This document shows positions 24,283-34,600 of a stretch of DNA of 64,000 nucleotides, in pieces. The position numbers were made by a program, and so were the translations under genes. Source of the stretch: Bordetella petrii. GTDB lineage: Bacteria; Pseudomonadota; Gammaproteobacteria; Burkholderiales; Burkholderiaceae_B. The notes beneath the pieces were generated by a model that was not told the origin of the DNA, did no database searches, and was given only the letters and a program-made list of their open reading frames with translations. Every line of letters starts with the position of its first letter. The stretch's first letter is position 1. The DNA is taken from assembly GCF_000067205.1 (NCBI RefSeq), contig NC_010170.1, forward strand, positions 2,356,001 to 2,420,000. Reading direction: 5' to 3'.

Positions 24283-25371
24283 GTGAAAAAAATCAATTTT
24301 TCGCAGCTCGGCATGCAATTTCCCGGCCACCAGGCTTGGCGATGGCTCATGGCGCCGCTTTGGGTGCTGGCGCTGGCTACGGGAGCAAAATCTTTCGAAG
24401 GCAATCCCCTGATAGGTAGCCGGGCCTTGAACAAAAGGGGGCTATTTGTAGCACGGGCCAGGTTTGCCCATTTCATGGCGGGCCTTCGGCGGCGCAAACT
24501 GGCACATTTAATTAGTGATCAGGATAGACGGGATTTCGATCGACAAGGGTACATACTAAAGCCGGACTTTCTTCCAACGGAGGTATTCGAGGCCATATAT
24601 AACGAGATTATGATGACAGAAGGCGGGGCTCGCCAAATGCAACAGGGCCACACCATTACTCGACGCCTGCCATTGGATCGCCGTATTCTCAAACAGATGC
24701 CAGCTACTCGTCATTTTCTGAAAAGTCATTTATGGCGCGATCTGTTGAGTTACGTAGCGGCATCCCGCTGTTATCCGATGAATTATGTGCAGTCGATATA
24801 TACACAAGTGCGCCAGGGGCGGGGCGATCCTCAAACGGTGCTGCATTCCGACACCTTCCACCCTACGGTAAAGGCGTGGTTGCTTCTTACCGACGTCGGG
24901 CGAGACGATTGTCCGCTGATCTATGTGCCTGGATCCCACAAGCTCAATCTTCGCCGCCTCGCCTGGATGCGCCGTAAGTCGTTACAAATGCCGACACCAC
25001 AAGACCGAATGAGTTCTCGTGGCTCTTTGCGCATTACGCCGAACGAGTTGGCTAGATTGGGATACGCAGAACCTCGAGCACTGGTTGCCACGAAAAATAC
25101 CCTGATTGTTGCGGATACCAGTGGTTTCCATGCGCGCGGCCAAAGTCGCTATCCTTGCACTCGTGTCGAAATCTGGGGGTACGGACGCACTAACCCATTT
25201 CTGCCCTGGACAGGTTGTGACATACGGGGGCTGCCCGGGGTGCAGGATCGCGCGACACCCATTTACTGGGGGATTCTGGACATGATGGAAAAATTGGGCT
25301 GGAGGCGCAATCCATGGCGTCGGATGCCGCCCGTACCGGAGACTGATCATAGCCACCGAATTCCGCGATAA
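24283..25371 (+). CDS. PhyH-type Fe(II)/2-oxoglutarate dioxygenase, capsule locus
   Basis: This 362-residue protein (GTG start; an ATG at 24313 is an alternative) resembles the phytanoyl-CoA dioxygenase family. The facial triad can be placed at His188 and Asp190 (VLHSDTFHP) and His283 (DTSGFHARG), with Arg294 as a candidate 2-oxoglutarate ligand. Residues 20-35 are hydrophobic and may associate with the membrane. It opens the rightward capsule series and is followed by an SDR. The substrate is unknown: a lipid or a sugar is possible, and because the locus also encodes a lipid-making PKS, lipid hydroxylation is an attractive inference. Codon use is AT-richer than in the upstream dps. Confidence 0.75.
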   Translation: MKKINFSQLGMQFPGHQAWRWLMAPLWVLALATGAKSFEGNPLIGSRALNKRGLFVARARFAHFMAGLRRRKLAHLISDQDRRDFDRQGYILKPDFLPTEVFEAIYNEIMMTEGGARQMQQGHTITRRLPLDRRILKQMPATRHFLKSHLWRDLLSYVAASRCYPMNYVQSIYTQVRQGRGDPQTVLHSDTFHPTVKAWLLLTDVGRDDCPLIYVPGSHKLNLRRLAWMRRKSLQMPTPQDRMSSRGSLRITPNELARLGYAEPRALVATKNTLIVADTSGFHARGQSRYPCTRVEIWGYGRTNPFLPWTGCDIRGLPGVQDRATPIYWGILDMMEKLGWRRNPWRRMPPVPETDHSHRIPR

Positions 25372-25387
25372 ACAACAACCAAATTGT

Positions 25388-26140
25388 GTGTTGATTACAG
25401 GCGCTACCGGTAGCATTGGCGGTGCGCTGGCTTTGGAGTACGCCAAAGCCGGGGTCGATACGCTAATTCTCCAAGGCCGCAGAACTGAACGCTTGGCGGA
25501 ATTGGCGCAACTGTGCCGTCGTGAGGGGGCCCAAGTAGAGACGCATGCTCTCGATGTGCGCGATCATGCCTCCCTAATAGCGTGGTTGACGCAGATATGT
25601 GAGGTTCATGCTCCGGATCTCGTCATTGTGAATGCAGGTATCAACATTAATGTTGGTTCTGACCGGCAAGGCGAGATTTGGCAAGATGTACACGAATTAC
25701 TGGACGTCAACGTCAAAGCCGCTTTTGCTACCGTGCACGGTGTGCTGCCATTCATGCGGAAGCGTGGCCAAGGGCAGATTGCACTGGTGAGCTCTCTAGC
25801 TGCGTGGCGGGGGCTGCCTGAAACACCGAGCTACAGCGCCAGCAAGGCGGCCATCAAGGTCTATGGTGAGGCCATGCGAGACGGTCTGGCCGCGGAAGGC
25901 ATACGCTTCAACGTCATCATGCCAGGCTATGTTGAATCTCCGATGTGTTTCGACATGCCCGGGCCTAAACCGTTTCTGTGGACGGCAGCGCGGGCCGCTC
26001 ATGCGATTCGGCGGGGTTTGCATGCCAATCGAGCCCGAATCAGTTTCCCATTTCCGCTGAATCTGGGTTGCTTTCTGCTGTCTGTCATTCACCCGTCCGT
26101 ATCTGGGTGGATATTGCGCAGGCTGGGCTACCGTGTTTAA
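25388..26140 (+). CDS. Short-chain dehydrogenase/reductase, capsule locus
   Basis: A classical SDR of about 250 residues: NAD(P)-binding TGATGSIG at the N-terminus, NAG at 82-84, and the catalytic set Ser135/136, Tyr149 and Lys153 (YSASK). The stated GTG start leaves only three residues before the glycine motif, which is short; the frame is open upstream as RDKQQPNCVLITGATG, so the true start may be an upstream non-ATG codon. The C-terminus is hydrophobic (NLGCFLLSVIH). Position between the dioxygenase and the LtaS-like gene matches WcbP of Burkholderia capsule loci as I recall them. It could reduce a keto-lipid or a sugar; the sequence does not decide. Confidence 0.82.
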   Translation: MLITGATGSIGGALALEYAKAGVDTLILQGRRTERLAELAQLCRREGAQVETHALDVRDHASLIAWLTQICEVHAPDLVIVNAGININVGSDRQGEIWQDVHELLDVNVKAAFATVHGVLPFMRKRGQGQIALVSSLAAWRGLPETPSYSASKAAIKVYGEAMRDGLAAEGIRFNVIMPGYVESPMCFDMPGPKPFLWTAARAAHAIRRGLHANRARISFPFPLNLGCFLLSVIHPSVSGWILRRLGYRV

Positions 26141-27683
26141 GGATTACTGGCTCGCAATACTACCCGCATATCTGTTCGGCCTGGTGCTTTCCTTGCTGGC
26201 CGAGCGGTTTCTGACGCCTCGGCCGGTTCTGCCTTGGCAGCGGCCGGCTTGGACGCTGGGCGTTCACGTCGGTATATGGACACTAATGTTCGGGTTGGAG
26301 GCGGCCCTTTTTCGTCGGCCGTACTTTGGCGCCACCAACGTACTGGCCATTCAGGCGTTGATCATTCTCGTCAGCAACGCCAAATATCAAGCCCTCAGAG
26401 AACCCTTCATCTTCCAAGATTTCGAGTATTTCCTCGACGCCGTCAAGCACCCCAGATTGTATTTGCCATTTTTCGGGCTGACGCGCGCGCTGGTGGCCTC
26501 TGCCGGCTACGCTCTGGCTCTGTGGGTAGGTCTGTCCTGGGAGCCCTCCATGGCCGGAATTGCAATCAGCAATCCATGGAATTCCGCGACAGCTTTCGTG
26601 CTATTCACTCTGTCTATCGTAGCGGCGGGATTTGCGGCCGCCTTGTTAGCAGGACGCCGCAGGATGGAGGTGTTCAATCCCGCCGAAAATCTAAAGCAAT
26701 TGGGATTGGCCGCCACGCTATGGGTGTATGGACGCGCCGAAAGGCAGGCGACCAGCACGATACGCCAAGGCGCGCCTTTTGCTCGTATGGCATTCCCTGC
26801 AATTTTGCCGAAATCACTGCCTGATATGGTGGTGATCCAGAGCGAATCGTTCTTCGATGCCCGTCATACATACTCTCAACTGAGGGAAGACATCCTGAGC
26901 AATTTCGATCGGCTGAAGGCAGAATCCGTTCAATATGGCGCGTTGAACGTCACTGCTCGGGGCGCTAATACGGTACGAACCGAGTTCAGTTTTTTGTCTG
27001 GAATGGCGGCCGCGGACCTTGGCATACATCAGTACAACCCTTATCGCCGGTTGGCACAGCAGAGCTTTCCGACTTTGCCGTCGCACCTAAAAACCCTAGG
27101 CTATCGTACGGTCTGTGTGCATCCATATCATCGCAGTTTTTACCGCCGCAATACGGTCATGCCATTACTGGGGTTCGACCAGTTTATTGGTATCGAGGCG
27201 TTCCAGGACGCCGTGCGCGATGGTCCGTACGTCGGAGACCAGGCGCTGGGCAAACATGTATTGGGGCTACTCGGCGGCGGAGAGGGTAAACCCCTATATG
27301 TCCACGTCATCACTATGGAAAATCATGGGCCGTTACATTGGGAAACTGTAACCGAAGCAGACAGCGAGGCATTGCTTCGCATGCCCATCCCTCCCGGTTG
27401 CGAGGACTTGGTGGCATATGCCCGCCACCTGCGCAATGCCGACTTTATGTTGGGTGGACTCGCACAGGGCCTAAAAGACCGAGCACGCATGACCGCGCTT
27501 TGCCTATACGGTGATCACGTCCCCATCATGCCTGCCGTGTACAGCAAGTTGGGGGCCCCATCGGGTGAGACTAACTACATCTTGTGGCGGTCAGATGGGC
27601 CTGGATTGGCGCGAGATCAAGTGTGTGACATTAGCGAACTTGCATTTGCGTATTTGAGGGTGGCGGGGCTGATGGCCCCCTAG
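26133..27683 (+). CDS. LtaS/OpgB-like sulfatase-fold membrane transferase, capsule locus
   Basis: This 516-residue protein has four to five membrane segments in its first 175 residues and a C-terminal alkaline-phosphatase-superfamily domain (about 230-510). The domain carries the metal and nucleophile positions of the lipoteichoic acid synthase/phosphoglycerol transferase group: Glu238 (VVIQSESFF), Thr280 (GANTVRTEF), TMENHGP and YGDHVP. Such enzymes transfer phosphoglycerol or phosphoethanolamine, or cleave sulfate or phosphate esters, on the outer face of the inner membrane. The GTG start at 26133 overlaps the SDR stop by eight bases. Position resembles WcbQ of Burkholderia capsule loci. 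Likely role: adding a phospho-substituent to the capsule or its lipid. Confidence 0.8.
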   Translation: MFKDYWLAILPAYLFGLVLSLLAERFLTPRPVLPWQRPAWTLGVHVGIWTLMFGLEAALFRRPYFGATNVLAIQALIILVSNAKYQALREPFIFQDFEYFLDAVKHPRLYLPFFGLTRALVASAGYALALWVGLSWEPSMAGIAISNPWNSATAFVLFTLSIVAAGFAAALLAGRRRMEVFNPAENLKQLGLAATLWVYGRAERQATSTIRQGAPFARMAFPAILPKSLPDMVVIQSESFFDARHTYSQLREDILSNFDRLKAESVQYGALNVTARGANTVRTEFSFLSGMAAADLGIHQYNPYRRLAQQSFPTLPSHLKTLGYRTVCVHPYHRSFYRRNTVMPLLGFDQFIGIEAFQDAVRDGPYVGDQALGKHVLGLLGGGEGKPLYVHVITMENHGPLHWETVTEADSEALLRMPIPPGCEDLVAYARHLRNADFMLGGLAQGLKDRARMTALCLYGDHVPIMPAVYSKLGAPSGETNYILWRSDGPGLARDQVCDISELAFAYLRVAGLMAP

Positions 27684-27732
27684 GCAGTTGGCACCTGCAA
27701 GCTGTTCAGAGCCGAATAGTTTTCAATTGTGG

Positions 27733-27785
27733 GGGCAAAAAATACATATAGAAATATATGAAGAAAAATTGTCTATTTTTTGCCC
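27733..27785. repeat. 12-bp perfect inverted repeat before kpsE
   Basis: Arms GGGCAAAAAATA (27733-27744) and TATTTTTTGCCC (27774-27785) flank 29 bases that hold a smaller CATAT/ATATG symmetry. The element lies in the 230-base gap between the LtaS-like gene and kpsE. It could terminate in either direction or serve as a binding site. The remaining gap shows no gene. Confidence 0.75.
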
Positions 27786-27913
27786 GGCGCCGTAATGGCT
27801 AAAGAGATTAATGTCGGTACAATTCCGGCCTCGCTCATAATCAATGGCGATGCAGGGCCGCCGCCGATAACGCTACCAAAAACGCTGGAATTTGTAGGGT
27901 TCTGGTATATAAG

Positions 27914-29020
27914 ATGATAAATTTTCAGAAATTGAAATCCAAGCGCCTGATGGTCTGGGTTGTCGGTATTCCGATGGCAGTTGCGCTTATTTATTACAGT
28001 TTCTTTGCGCTAGATCGATATGTCAGCGTGGCGCAGGTGGCAGTGCGTCAGGTCGGAACTAACGAGACGCCGCAGGTTCCGGGGTTGGCAGTTATGCTCA
28101 GCGGCCTGAATCCCACTTCCCGGGAAGAAACGCTGTATTTGAGGGAGTTTTTGACCTCTCAGGACATGCTCAATGTCTTGCAGGAGAAGATAAACTGGTC
28201 CGAGCATTACGCTCAGCGCTGGTGGGATCCTCTTTATTGGCTGTTTGCCGACGCGCCGCAAGAAGATGTACTGGCGTACTATCAGCGCGTGGTAACGGCG
28301 TATTTTAATGAGCAAACCGGCTTACTTAGCCTTAGCGTGGAGGCGTTTGACCCTGAATTTGCGCAGCAGACACTCGACATCATGCTGCAAGAGAGTGAGC
28401 GCTTCGTGAATGAGCTTTCGCATCGAATGGCGCGAGAGCAAATGAACTTCGCAAAGAGTGAATTGGCCAACGCCCGCAGAGCGTACGAAGAACGCCGTGA
28501 AGCATTATTGACATTTCAGAGCGCCAATAGTCTGTTGGATGCTGAGGCGGCCGCCAAGGCACGTGCTGAAGTCATTTCGGAGCTTGAGGCGAGTTTGACC
28601 AAAGAGCGTACTACGTTGAAAGGCTTGCTCGCGACCTTGGATTCCAATACGCCGCAAGTCCGCCAACAGCGAAATCGCATTCAGGCGATGGAGCAGCAGT
28701 TGGCAGCTGAAACCCGGCGCTTGGTTTCACAGCAAGGTGGGGACAAGCTCAACGTAGTGGCATCGCAGTACCGGAATTTGACGATCGACGCGGCTATCGC
28801 CGAGGAGGCGTACAAATTCGCAGTCAGCTCTGTTGAAACCGCGCGTATTGAAGCCAGCAAGAAGTTGCGCAGCCTGGTCACTGTCGTATCGCCTAATCTG
28901 CCAGACAAGGCTATCTATCCAGATCGCATTTATAACCTAATTACATTGTTTATTGCGTTTTTGCTGCTCTACGGCATAGCCCGTTTCGTAATCGCTGCCG
29001 TTGAAGACCATCGCGACTAA
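27914..29020 (+). CDS. kpsE: KpsE/CtrB-type capsule export inner-membrane protein
   Basis: The 368-residue protein fits the polysaccharide co-polymerase family of ABC-dependent capsules: one membrane helix near residues 12-32, a large periplasmic part with a coiled coil (about 165-300, REQMNFAKSELANARRAYEE onward), and a second helix at 340-362 near the C-terminus. It would span from KpsMT in the inner membrane to the outer-membrane exporter encoded next. The ATG at 27914 follows a 230-base gap with a long inverted repeat. Base composition is clearly AT-rich compared with the chromosome outside the locus. Confidence 0.9.
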   Translation: MINFQKLKSKRLMVWVVGIPMAVALIYYSFFALDRYVSVAQVAVRQVGTNETPQVPGLAVMLSGLNPTSREETLYLREFLTSQDMLNVLQEKINWSEHYAQRWWDPLYWLFADAPQEDVLAYYQRVVTAYFNEQTGLLSLSVEAFDPEFAQQTLDIMLQESERFVNELSHRMAREQMNFAKSELANARRAYEERREALLTFQSANSLLDAEAAAKARAEVISELEASLTKERTTLKGLLATLDSNTPQVRQQRNRIQAMEQQLAAETRRLVSQQGGDKLNVVASQYRNLTIDAAIAEEAYKFAVSSVETARIEASKKLRSLVTVVSPNLPDKAIYPDRIYNLITLFIAFLLLYGIARFVIAAVEDHRD

Positions 29021-29032
29021 CCACATAAGAAC

Positions 29033-30136
29033 ATGACTATGAACTCTCGTCTCATTCTACGCGTGTCGGTCTTGTGTGCCCCCCTCTTGCTGGCTGGCTG
29101 CGGAAGTCTGCTTTCTTCCGCGGGTCCATCTCGCTATGCCGTAATGAATAGCGACGAATCGCAGGAATATAAACTGATCGATCTTAGCGCCGCCACGATT
29201 GCGCCATACATGCGGCCTCAAGAAGCGGAACCTGACGCCTCCGTCGCATTACCCTCTGTACCTGAAATTCGATTGGTGCCAGGCGACGTGATGCGCGTGA
29301 TGATTGCCGACAGCGCAATGGAAGGCGCATTGTTCGCACCCCTAGCAGCTGGGGGAACTGTATTCGACAGTGTGCGAGTGAATAGCAAGGGCGCCATTTC
29401 GCTACCATATCTCGGAAATCAGCGAGTCGCTGGAAAGACTCCTGGACAGGTAGAGGAGTTAATTCGAAAAAAACTGAAAGGAATTACCACTGACGTTCAA
29501 GTCCAGGTCGGTTTGACAGGTGATTTGTCTGGCTCCGTGCTGGTGGTCGGGGCGGTGAAGGAACCCGGTCGTTTTTCCGCTTTGGAAGGTCCACTTACGC
29601 TTCTCGATGCTATTAATCGTGCTGGCGGACCGGTGCTGGAGCCGCACCTGATTCGCGTAGTGGTTCGGACGGGAAAAAAATCCTATTCCTTCAACTATCA
29701 GGAACTTCTGTCGGGAAAGAATCAGATAGTACCCCCTGGCGCGGAGGTGGTGCTGGAACGAGCTCGTAAGCGCTTTGTTGCTATGGGGGCTGTGGGCGAT
29801 CCAGGTCTGCATGATCTGCCATCGAACAATCCTAGCTTGTTGGAGGTGCTGGGCAGCGTGAAAGGCCTGGACGAGGTAAAGGCAGATGCCGCTGGAGTAT
29901 TCGTGTTTCGACTCGTTGATCAGTTCGATCCGGAAACCGGGAAAAATGAACCACAGGCCGAAGTATTTCGCTTGAACCTGAAAGAGCCCGCTGCCATGTT
30001 TCTGGCTCGTCAATTCCTGGTGCAGCCTGAAGATGCTATCTATGTGACCAATGCCGCGGTGTATGAATGGCAGAAGATAATTTCGCCAATTGTACAGGTG
30101 CTAGTGCTGGGCCGGACGGTCAACAACGGTTTTTGA
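29033..30136 (+). CDS. Wza/CtrA/BexD-type outer-membrane capsule export lipoprotein
   Basis: A 367-residue OPX-family protein. The signal peptide ends in a lipobox (LLLAGC), so it is a lipoprotein. The polysaccharide export domain begins around residue 80 (EIRLVPGDVMRVMIADS) and is followed by SLBB-type beta-grasp repeats (GSVLVVGAVKEPGRFSALEG; FVAMGAVGDPGLHDLP). It forms the outer-membrane channel for the capsule. A second ATG at 29039 is an alternative start. It is 12 bases after kpsE and directly before kpsM. Confidence 0.92.
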   Translation: MTMNSRLILRVSVLCAPLLLAGCGSLLSSAGPSRYAVMNSDESQEYKLIDLSAATIAPYMRPQEAEPDASVALPSVPEIRLVPGDVMRVMIADSAMEGALFAPLAAGGTVFDSVRVNSKGAISLPYLGNQRVAGKTPGQVEELIRKKLKGITTDVQVQVGLTGDLSGSVLVVGAVKEPGRFSALEGPLTLLDAINRAGGPVLEPHLIRVVVRTGKKSYSFNYQELLSGKNQIVPPGAEVVLERARKRFVAMGAVGDPGLHDLPSNNPSLLEVLGSVKGLDEVKADAAGVFVFRLVDQFDPETGKNEPQAEVFRLNLKEPAAMFLARQFLVQPEDAIYVTNAAVYEWQKIISPIVQVLVLGRTVNNGF

Positions 30137-30144
30137 ATCTCGCC

Positions 30145-30930
30145 ATGAAAAAGCGCTCTTCATTCTCCATCACTCGCGCTGTAGTTTTTGCGCTTGTCCT
30201 GCGTGAAATGCAGACCCGTTTCGGGGCCCGCCGAATGGGGGCGTTCTGGATGCTGTTTGAACCGATCGCGCACATCACGTTCTTGATGTTCTTAATGACG
30301 GTGGTAAGAGGCCGGCATTTGCCCGGATTCGATTATCCGATTTACCTTTTGACAGGTTTGGTGCCGTTTTTCCTGATGCGGAATATTTCGCTGAAAATGA
30401 TGGAGGCTATAAACGCCAACCGCCCTCTTTTCGCGTACCCTAATATTAAGCCATTTGACACTTTCCTGGCTCGACTTATTGTTGAATGTTCGTTGTCGGC
30501 TTGTATCTACGTGCTGCTGCTTTGTGCCATGGGGTTTTGGCTGGGCTACGATATTTCTATACATGCGCCACTGAGTTGGTTTGTGGCGTTATTGACCGGC
30601 ATAGCCTTCGCATTTGGCCTCGGCTTGGTTTTATGTGTTGTGGGCGAAGCTATGCCGAATTCCAAAACATTTATTAGATTGATGTTTTTGCCGCTGTACT
30701 TGATATCTGGAGTTATTTTTCCTATTTGGATTCTACCTATCCGCTACATGGAGTGGCTGCTGTGGAATCCCTATTTGCATATCATCGATAATTTACGCTA
30801 TTCAGTGTTTGAGCATTATCCACGTATGCAAGGAATCAGTTTCGTATACCCGGTGGAGGTCACGCTTGTGCTGCTGTTTTGCGGGATGGTTCTATACCAT
30901 TTACGGCGACGAGTATTGGTGGCGATATGA
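30145..30930 (+). CDS. kpsM: KpsM capsule ABC transporter permease
   Basis: The 261-residue protein has six predicted membrane segments and the ABC-2 family motif near the N-terminus (LREMQTRFGARRMGAFWMLF). It is the permease of the capsule exporter. The ATG at 30145 is preferred because it lies 8 bases after the lipoprotein stop and gives the family N-terminus; the open frame upstream overlaps that gene. The stop overlaps the start of kpsT (ATGA), as in most kpsMT pairs. Confidence 0.94.
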   Translation: MKKRSSFSITRAVVFALVLREMQTRFGARRMGAFWMLFEPIAHITFLMFLMTVVRGRHLPGFDYPIYLLTGLVPFFLMRNISLKMMEAINANRPLFAYPNIKPFDTFLARLIVECSLSACIYVLLLCAMGFWLGYDISIHAPLSWFVALLTGIAFAFGLGLVLCVVGEAMPNSKTFIRLMFLPLYLISGVIFPIWILPIRYMEWLLWNPYLHIIDNLRYSVFEHYPRMQGISFVYPVEVTLVLLFCGMVLYHLRRRVLVAI

Positions 30931-31586
30931 TAGAAATTCGCAACGTAACCAAATCATATCTGCATCATAAGGGTGGACGAAAATTCGTATTTAAGAATCT
31001 GTCTTTCGTTGTGCCAGAGGGTCGGAATGTGGCTCTGATAGGACGGAATGGCGCCGGTAAGTCGACGCTGATGCGGCTGCTTGGTGGATTGGATGTCCCC
31101 GATAGCGGCCGGATTGTGACGGATAAGAGCATATCGTGGCCAGTGGGGTTAGCTGGAGGATTCCAAGGCTCATTGACTGGCCGTGAAAACGTAAAGTTTG
31201 TTTGCCGTGTTCAGGGATTTCACGGTGAAGAGATGAAACGTCTGGTCAATTTTGTGGAAGATTTCGCCGAGATAGGCGAGTATTTTGATTTACCTGTCAA
31301 GACTTACTCATCCGGCATGCGAGGGCGTGTTTCTTTTGGTCTCAGTCTGGCATTCGATTTTGACTATTTCTTGGTCGATGAAGCAATGTCTGTAGGTGAT
31401 GCACATTTTCGGGACAAGGCAGCTCAGGCTTTCAAGGATCGTGTTGGCAAAGCCAATATTATTCTTGTCACTCATGGAATGGGGCAAGTGCGAAAAATGT
31501 GCGACTACGTGCTTTTAATAAAGGATGGCATGGTTCATCCGTTTGAGGATATCGAAGCCGGTATCGCCGCTTATCAGGCCGTATAG
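30927..31586 (+). CDS. kpsT: KpsT capsule ABC transporter ATPase
   Basis: A 219-residue ABC ATPase with Walker A GRNGAGKST, signature SSGMRGRVSFGLSLAF and Walker B YFLVDEAMSVGD, the slightly degenerate form typical of capsule and O-antigen exporters. The ATG at 30927 overlaps the kpsM stop. It has no C-terminal carbohydrate-binding domain, so export should depend on the lipid terminus of the glycan and not on a modified non-reducing end. That matches the KpsC/KpsS Kdo-linker genes in the same locus. Confidence 0.95.
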   Translation: MIEIRNVTKSYLHHKGGRKFVFKNLSFVVPEGRNVALIGRNGAGKSTLMRLLGGLDVPDSGRIVTDKSISWPVGLAGGFQGSLTGRENVKFVCRVQGFHGEEMKRLVNFVEDFAEIGEYFDLPVKTYSSGMRGRVSFGLSLAFDFDYFLVDEAMSVGDAHFRDKAAQAFKDRVGKANIILVTHGMGQVRKMCDYVLLIKDGMVHPFEDIEAGIAAYQAV

Positions 31587-31672
31587 CAGCGCAAGGCTGC
31601 GCGACGCGCTGTGCCCCGTAGCACTTCGCCGGCATTCGCCAATATATAAGTCTATCTCAGAATTTGTTTAAA

Positions 31673-34600
31673 ATGGCCAATAAAATAGAAGCAGCTTCCA
31701 AGCACGTGAAGGAAAATTTTTCGGATCGCCGAACTAGGTTTCTTCTATCGCTTCCTTCGTTGAGATCGGATAATAGCCGGCGACGGATAAATTATATTTT
31801 CCGCTTGAGAGACCGCCTTTTTTTCCGGAAAAAGAAACCCTCTTCCGAAGAATATCCTTTTCGGATCATTGATCCCTACGAGGTGTTCGGGGAAGATTTC
31901 CGCTTTAGCGAATGGACGCTGGTTGGGGACAATTGGCGTGCTACAGAGGATGTTAAACCTGTAGCCATTTTCTGGGGCTTCAATAACTGGAAATGGGGTT
32001 TTGTCAGCGATTACTTGGCTGACTATAGAGTCGTATTTGCGCCGCGTAAGATACTGTCCATACCGTCGCTTATCGCTCTAAGAAAGTTTCCTATCAAACC
32101 ATCTGCGTTTTTCTTTTGGGGCTTTACAGAACCACGTATGGTTCGTTGGTATGCATCTACCCGGCATATCCCAACTTTCCGGATGGAAGACGGTTTTATC
32201 AGATCTGCCGCGCTGGGAGCCTCTCACGCGACTCCCTATTCGCTCATCGTTGATTCAAAGGGCCTGTATTATGATCCAAATCGGGAATCGGATATTGAGG
32301 CCATCCTGAATGAATACAATTTCTCTGACACGGAACTGGCTGCTGCAGAAGAGAGCCTCAATCTTATTCGTGCGTTGGACATCGCAAAGTACAATCCGCC
32401 TAGCTTTAATGGAGGTCAAGGCGGCGGCATAAAAATACGCAGGAAGATCGCAGTTATTGGTCAGGTGGACAATGACATGTCCATTCGCCTCGGCAATGTC
32501 GACAAGTGGACAATGATCGAGCTTATCAGACTTGCGAAGTTCGAAAATCCAGATGCGCAGATCGTGTACCGACCACACCCCGAAGTTTATAAGGGGTATC
32601 AGAAGAGCAAATTTCGCGCTCGTGTAGTTACGGCCATTTGCGAGATTGCTAATCCGGATGTCCCACTAGGGCAATTTCTAGGAACGGTCGATCATGTTTA
32701 TACTATCACGTCGCTGTCGGGGTTGGAGGCGCTTTTGCGCGGTAAGAAGGTCACCGTCGTAGGCGCAGCATTCTATGCAGGGTGGGGGCTGACCGATGAT
32801 CGAGTGAAGTTGCCCAGGCGGACACGACAGCGCAGCCTGATCGAGTTGTTCGCGGCGATATATCTTAAATATCCCAAATATTTGGCTGACTTGAACGATC
32901 CAGCGATTGGCATTCAGGCGGCGTGCTTGAAGATTAAAGCGGACTATGAAATTGGGCGCTTCCAACTGATCAAGTCGGGTGACTCAGAGCAGACCGCTGC
33001 CATGCGGGCGATTACAGCCTCCGCGCATTGGCCCCAATTGGTCTTCGGAACAAACAAAGATCTTGCCGGGCGCGATCTGCAGAAAATCATCGGCGGAATT
33101 GATTTCAGCGAGTTGTTCCTGAATCGACCGGGAGCTATTTTTCAGGCAACCCTTTTATATAGCATTTGCGGAATGTGTTCTGGGAATGCTGCCAGGAACG
33201 CATTTTTGAGTGCGGTGCGTGGCTTTGTCGACGCGGAGGTTTTCAACGAGCTGCTGCTCGACCTTAGCCATGCGTATCCCGGTGAATATGTGGCAAAGCA
33301 ATTGGCATGGCTACTTGCCGAAGTCAAAAACCCTCGTGCGTCGGTGCAGGTACTGTCGGATGAACTCATCCGTAGTATTGAAATGAACCTTCGCATGGTC
33401 GAAGCCGAGGCGAGTGAGGAGTCATCACCTTCAGTCAAGGCGCCGTCTGCTCCTATACCGTTGACTGCCGAGCAGGCGGATCTGCTGTATGAGGTTTTTG
33501 ATTACAGCATATCCATTCGCGACATCGATAGGGCAATAAAATCCGCAAAAAGGCTGCTGCTTGCCGGATATTATGTCCCGAAATTGATGCCAAAGATGGC
33601 ACAGATTGCATCGTTGAAATTCGACAATGAGTCGGCCAAAATAATAGCGATGCTGAGCCATTATGGCGATTTGAATGGCATGATGGCGCTCCTGCAGGCT
33701 CGGTCGTATTCATCACAAGATATATCGAGAGACATTTTAGGGTTCATTACATTGCTGGCAAAGCTGATTTCACTTAAGCCGGATCGTGTAAATGATGCTA
33801 TCTTCCTGATAAAAAAATTTCCAGAACTGTTTGATGAAGATAAATTCGAACGCATCCTTATCGGCATATTGATGTTGAATAGCAGGCGATCAATGGATCG
33901 TGTGCTTGGTTTGCTTGCGGTCGAGCGTCCTCATTTGGCGCTTAGCGCCATAGAAGGTCTGCTCGACAGTGGGGAAACGTCAGGCAACATTCGGATTGTT
34001 TATTCCCAGGCACTTTCTTATGCAGGGCGTCTTGGTGATGCGCTCGCAGTTATGGATAGAGCGCGTCAGGAACAAAAAATTAGCTCTACCTACAGGGAAA
34101 CGCTGCGGCTGTATGTATTGGCGGGTATGTACGAAGAAGGCTATAAACTGGTTCTGGACGCACAGCGCCGGCGTATTGATCTTGGTGACATGCATCCGAG
34201 AAAGATATATTTCGGCTCACGGATGATTAAGGAGGCTTTCTTCACTTTTACCGAGCTTTCGTTAAAACGAACGGTGGAGACATATTATCCGGAAAAATAT
34301 TTCCATTACGCTTCTCCGTGTGGCGTGCATGACAGTCTTTTCATGTTAGCCATATTCGGGCCTGGTGATGAGATTCGTTTCGCGAGCATCTATAATTTGT
34401 TACCACAAAAGCTGCAGCAAAAGGATATCTCGATCAGTTGCGATCCGCGCTTACAGGCGTTATTTTCGCGTTCGTTTAGGCACTTGCGGTTCGTGCCGGT
34501 CCCTCGTCCGAGGAACAGTGATCCGATTGACATCGAGGAGTATTCCAAGGTCCTTGGCTCTGATTTGATCGGGGTCATCAATAATACTGCAACGGAATCG

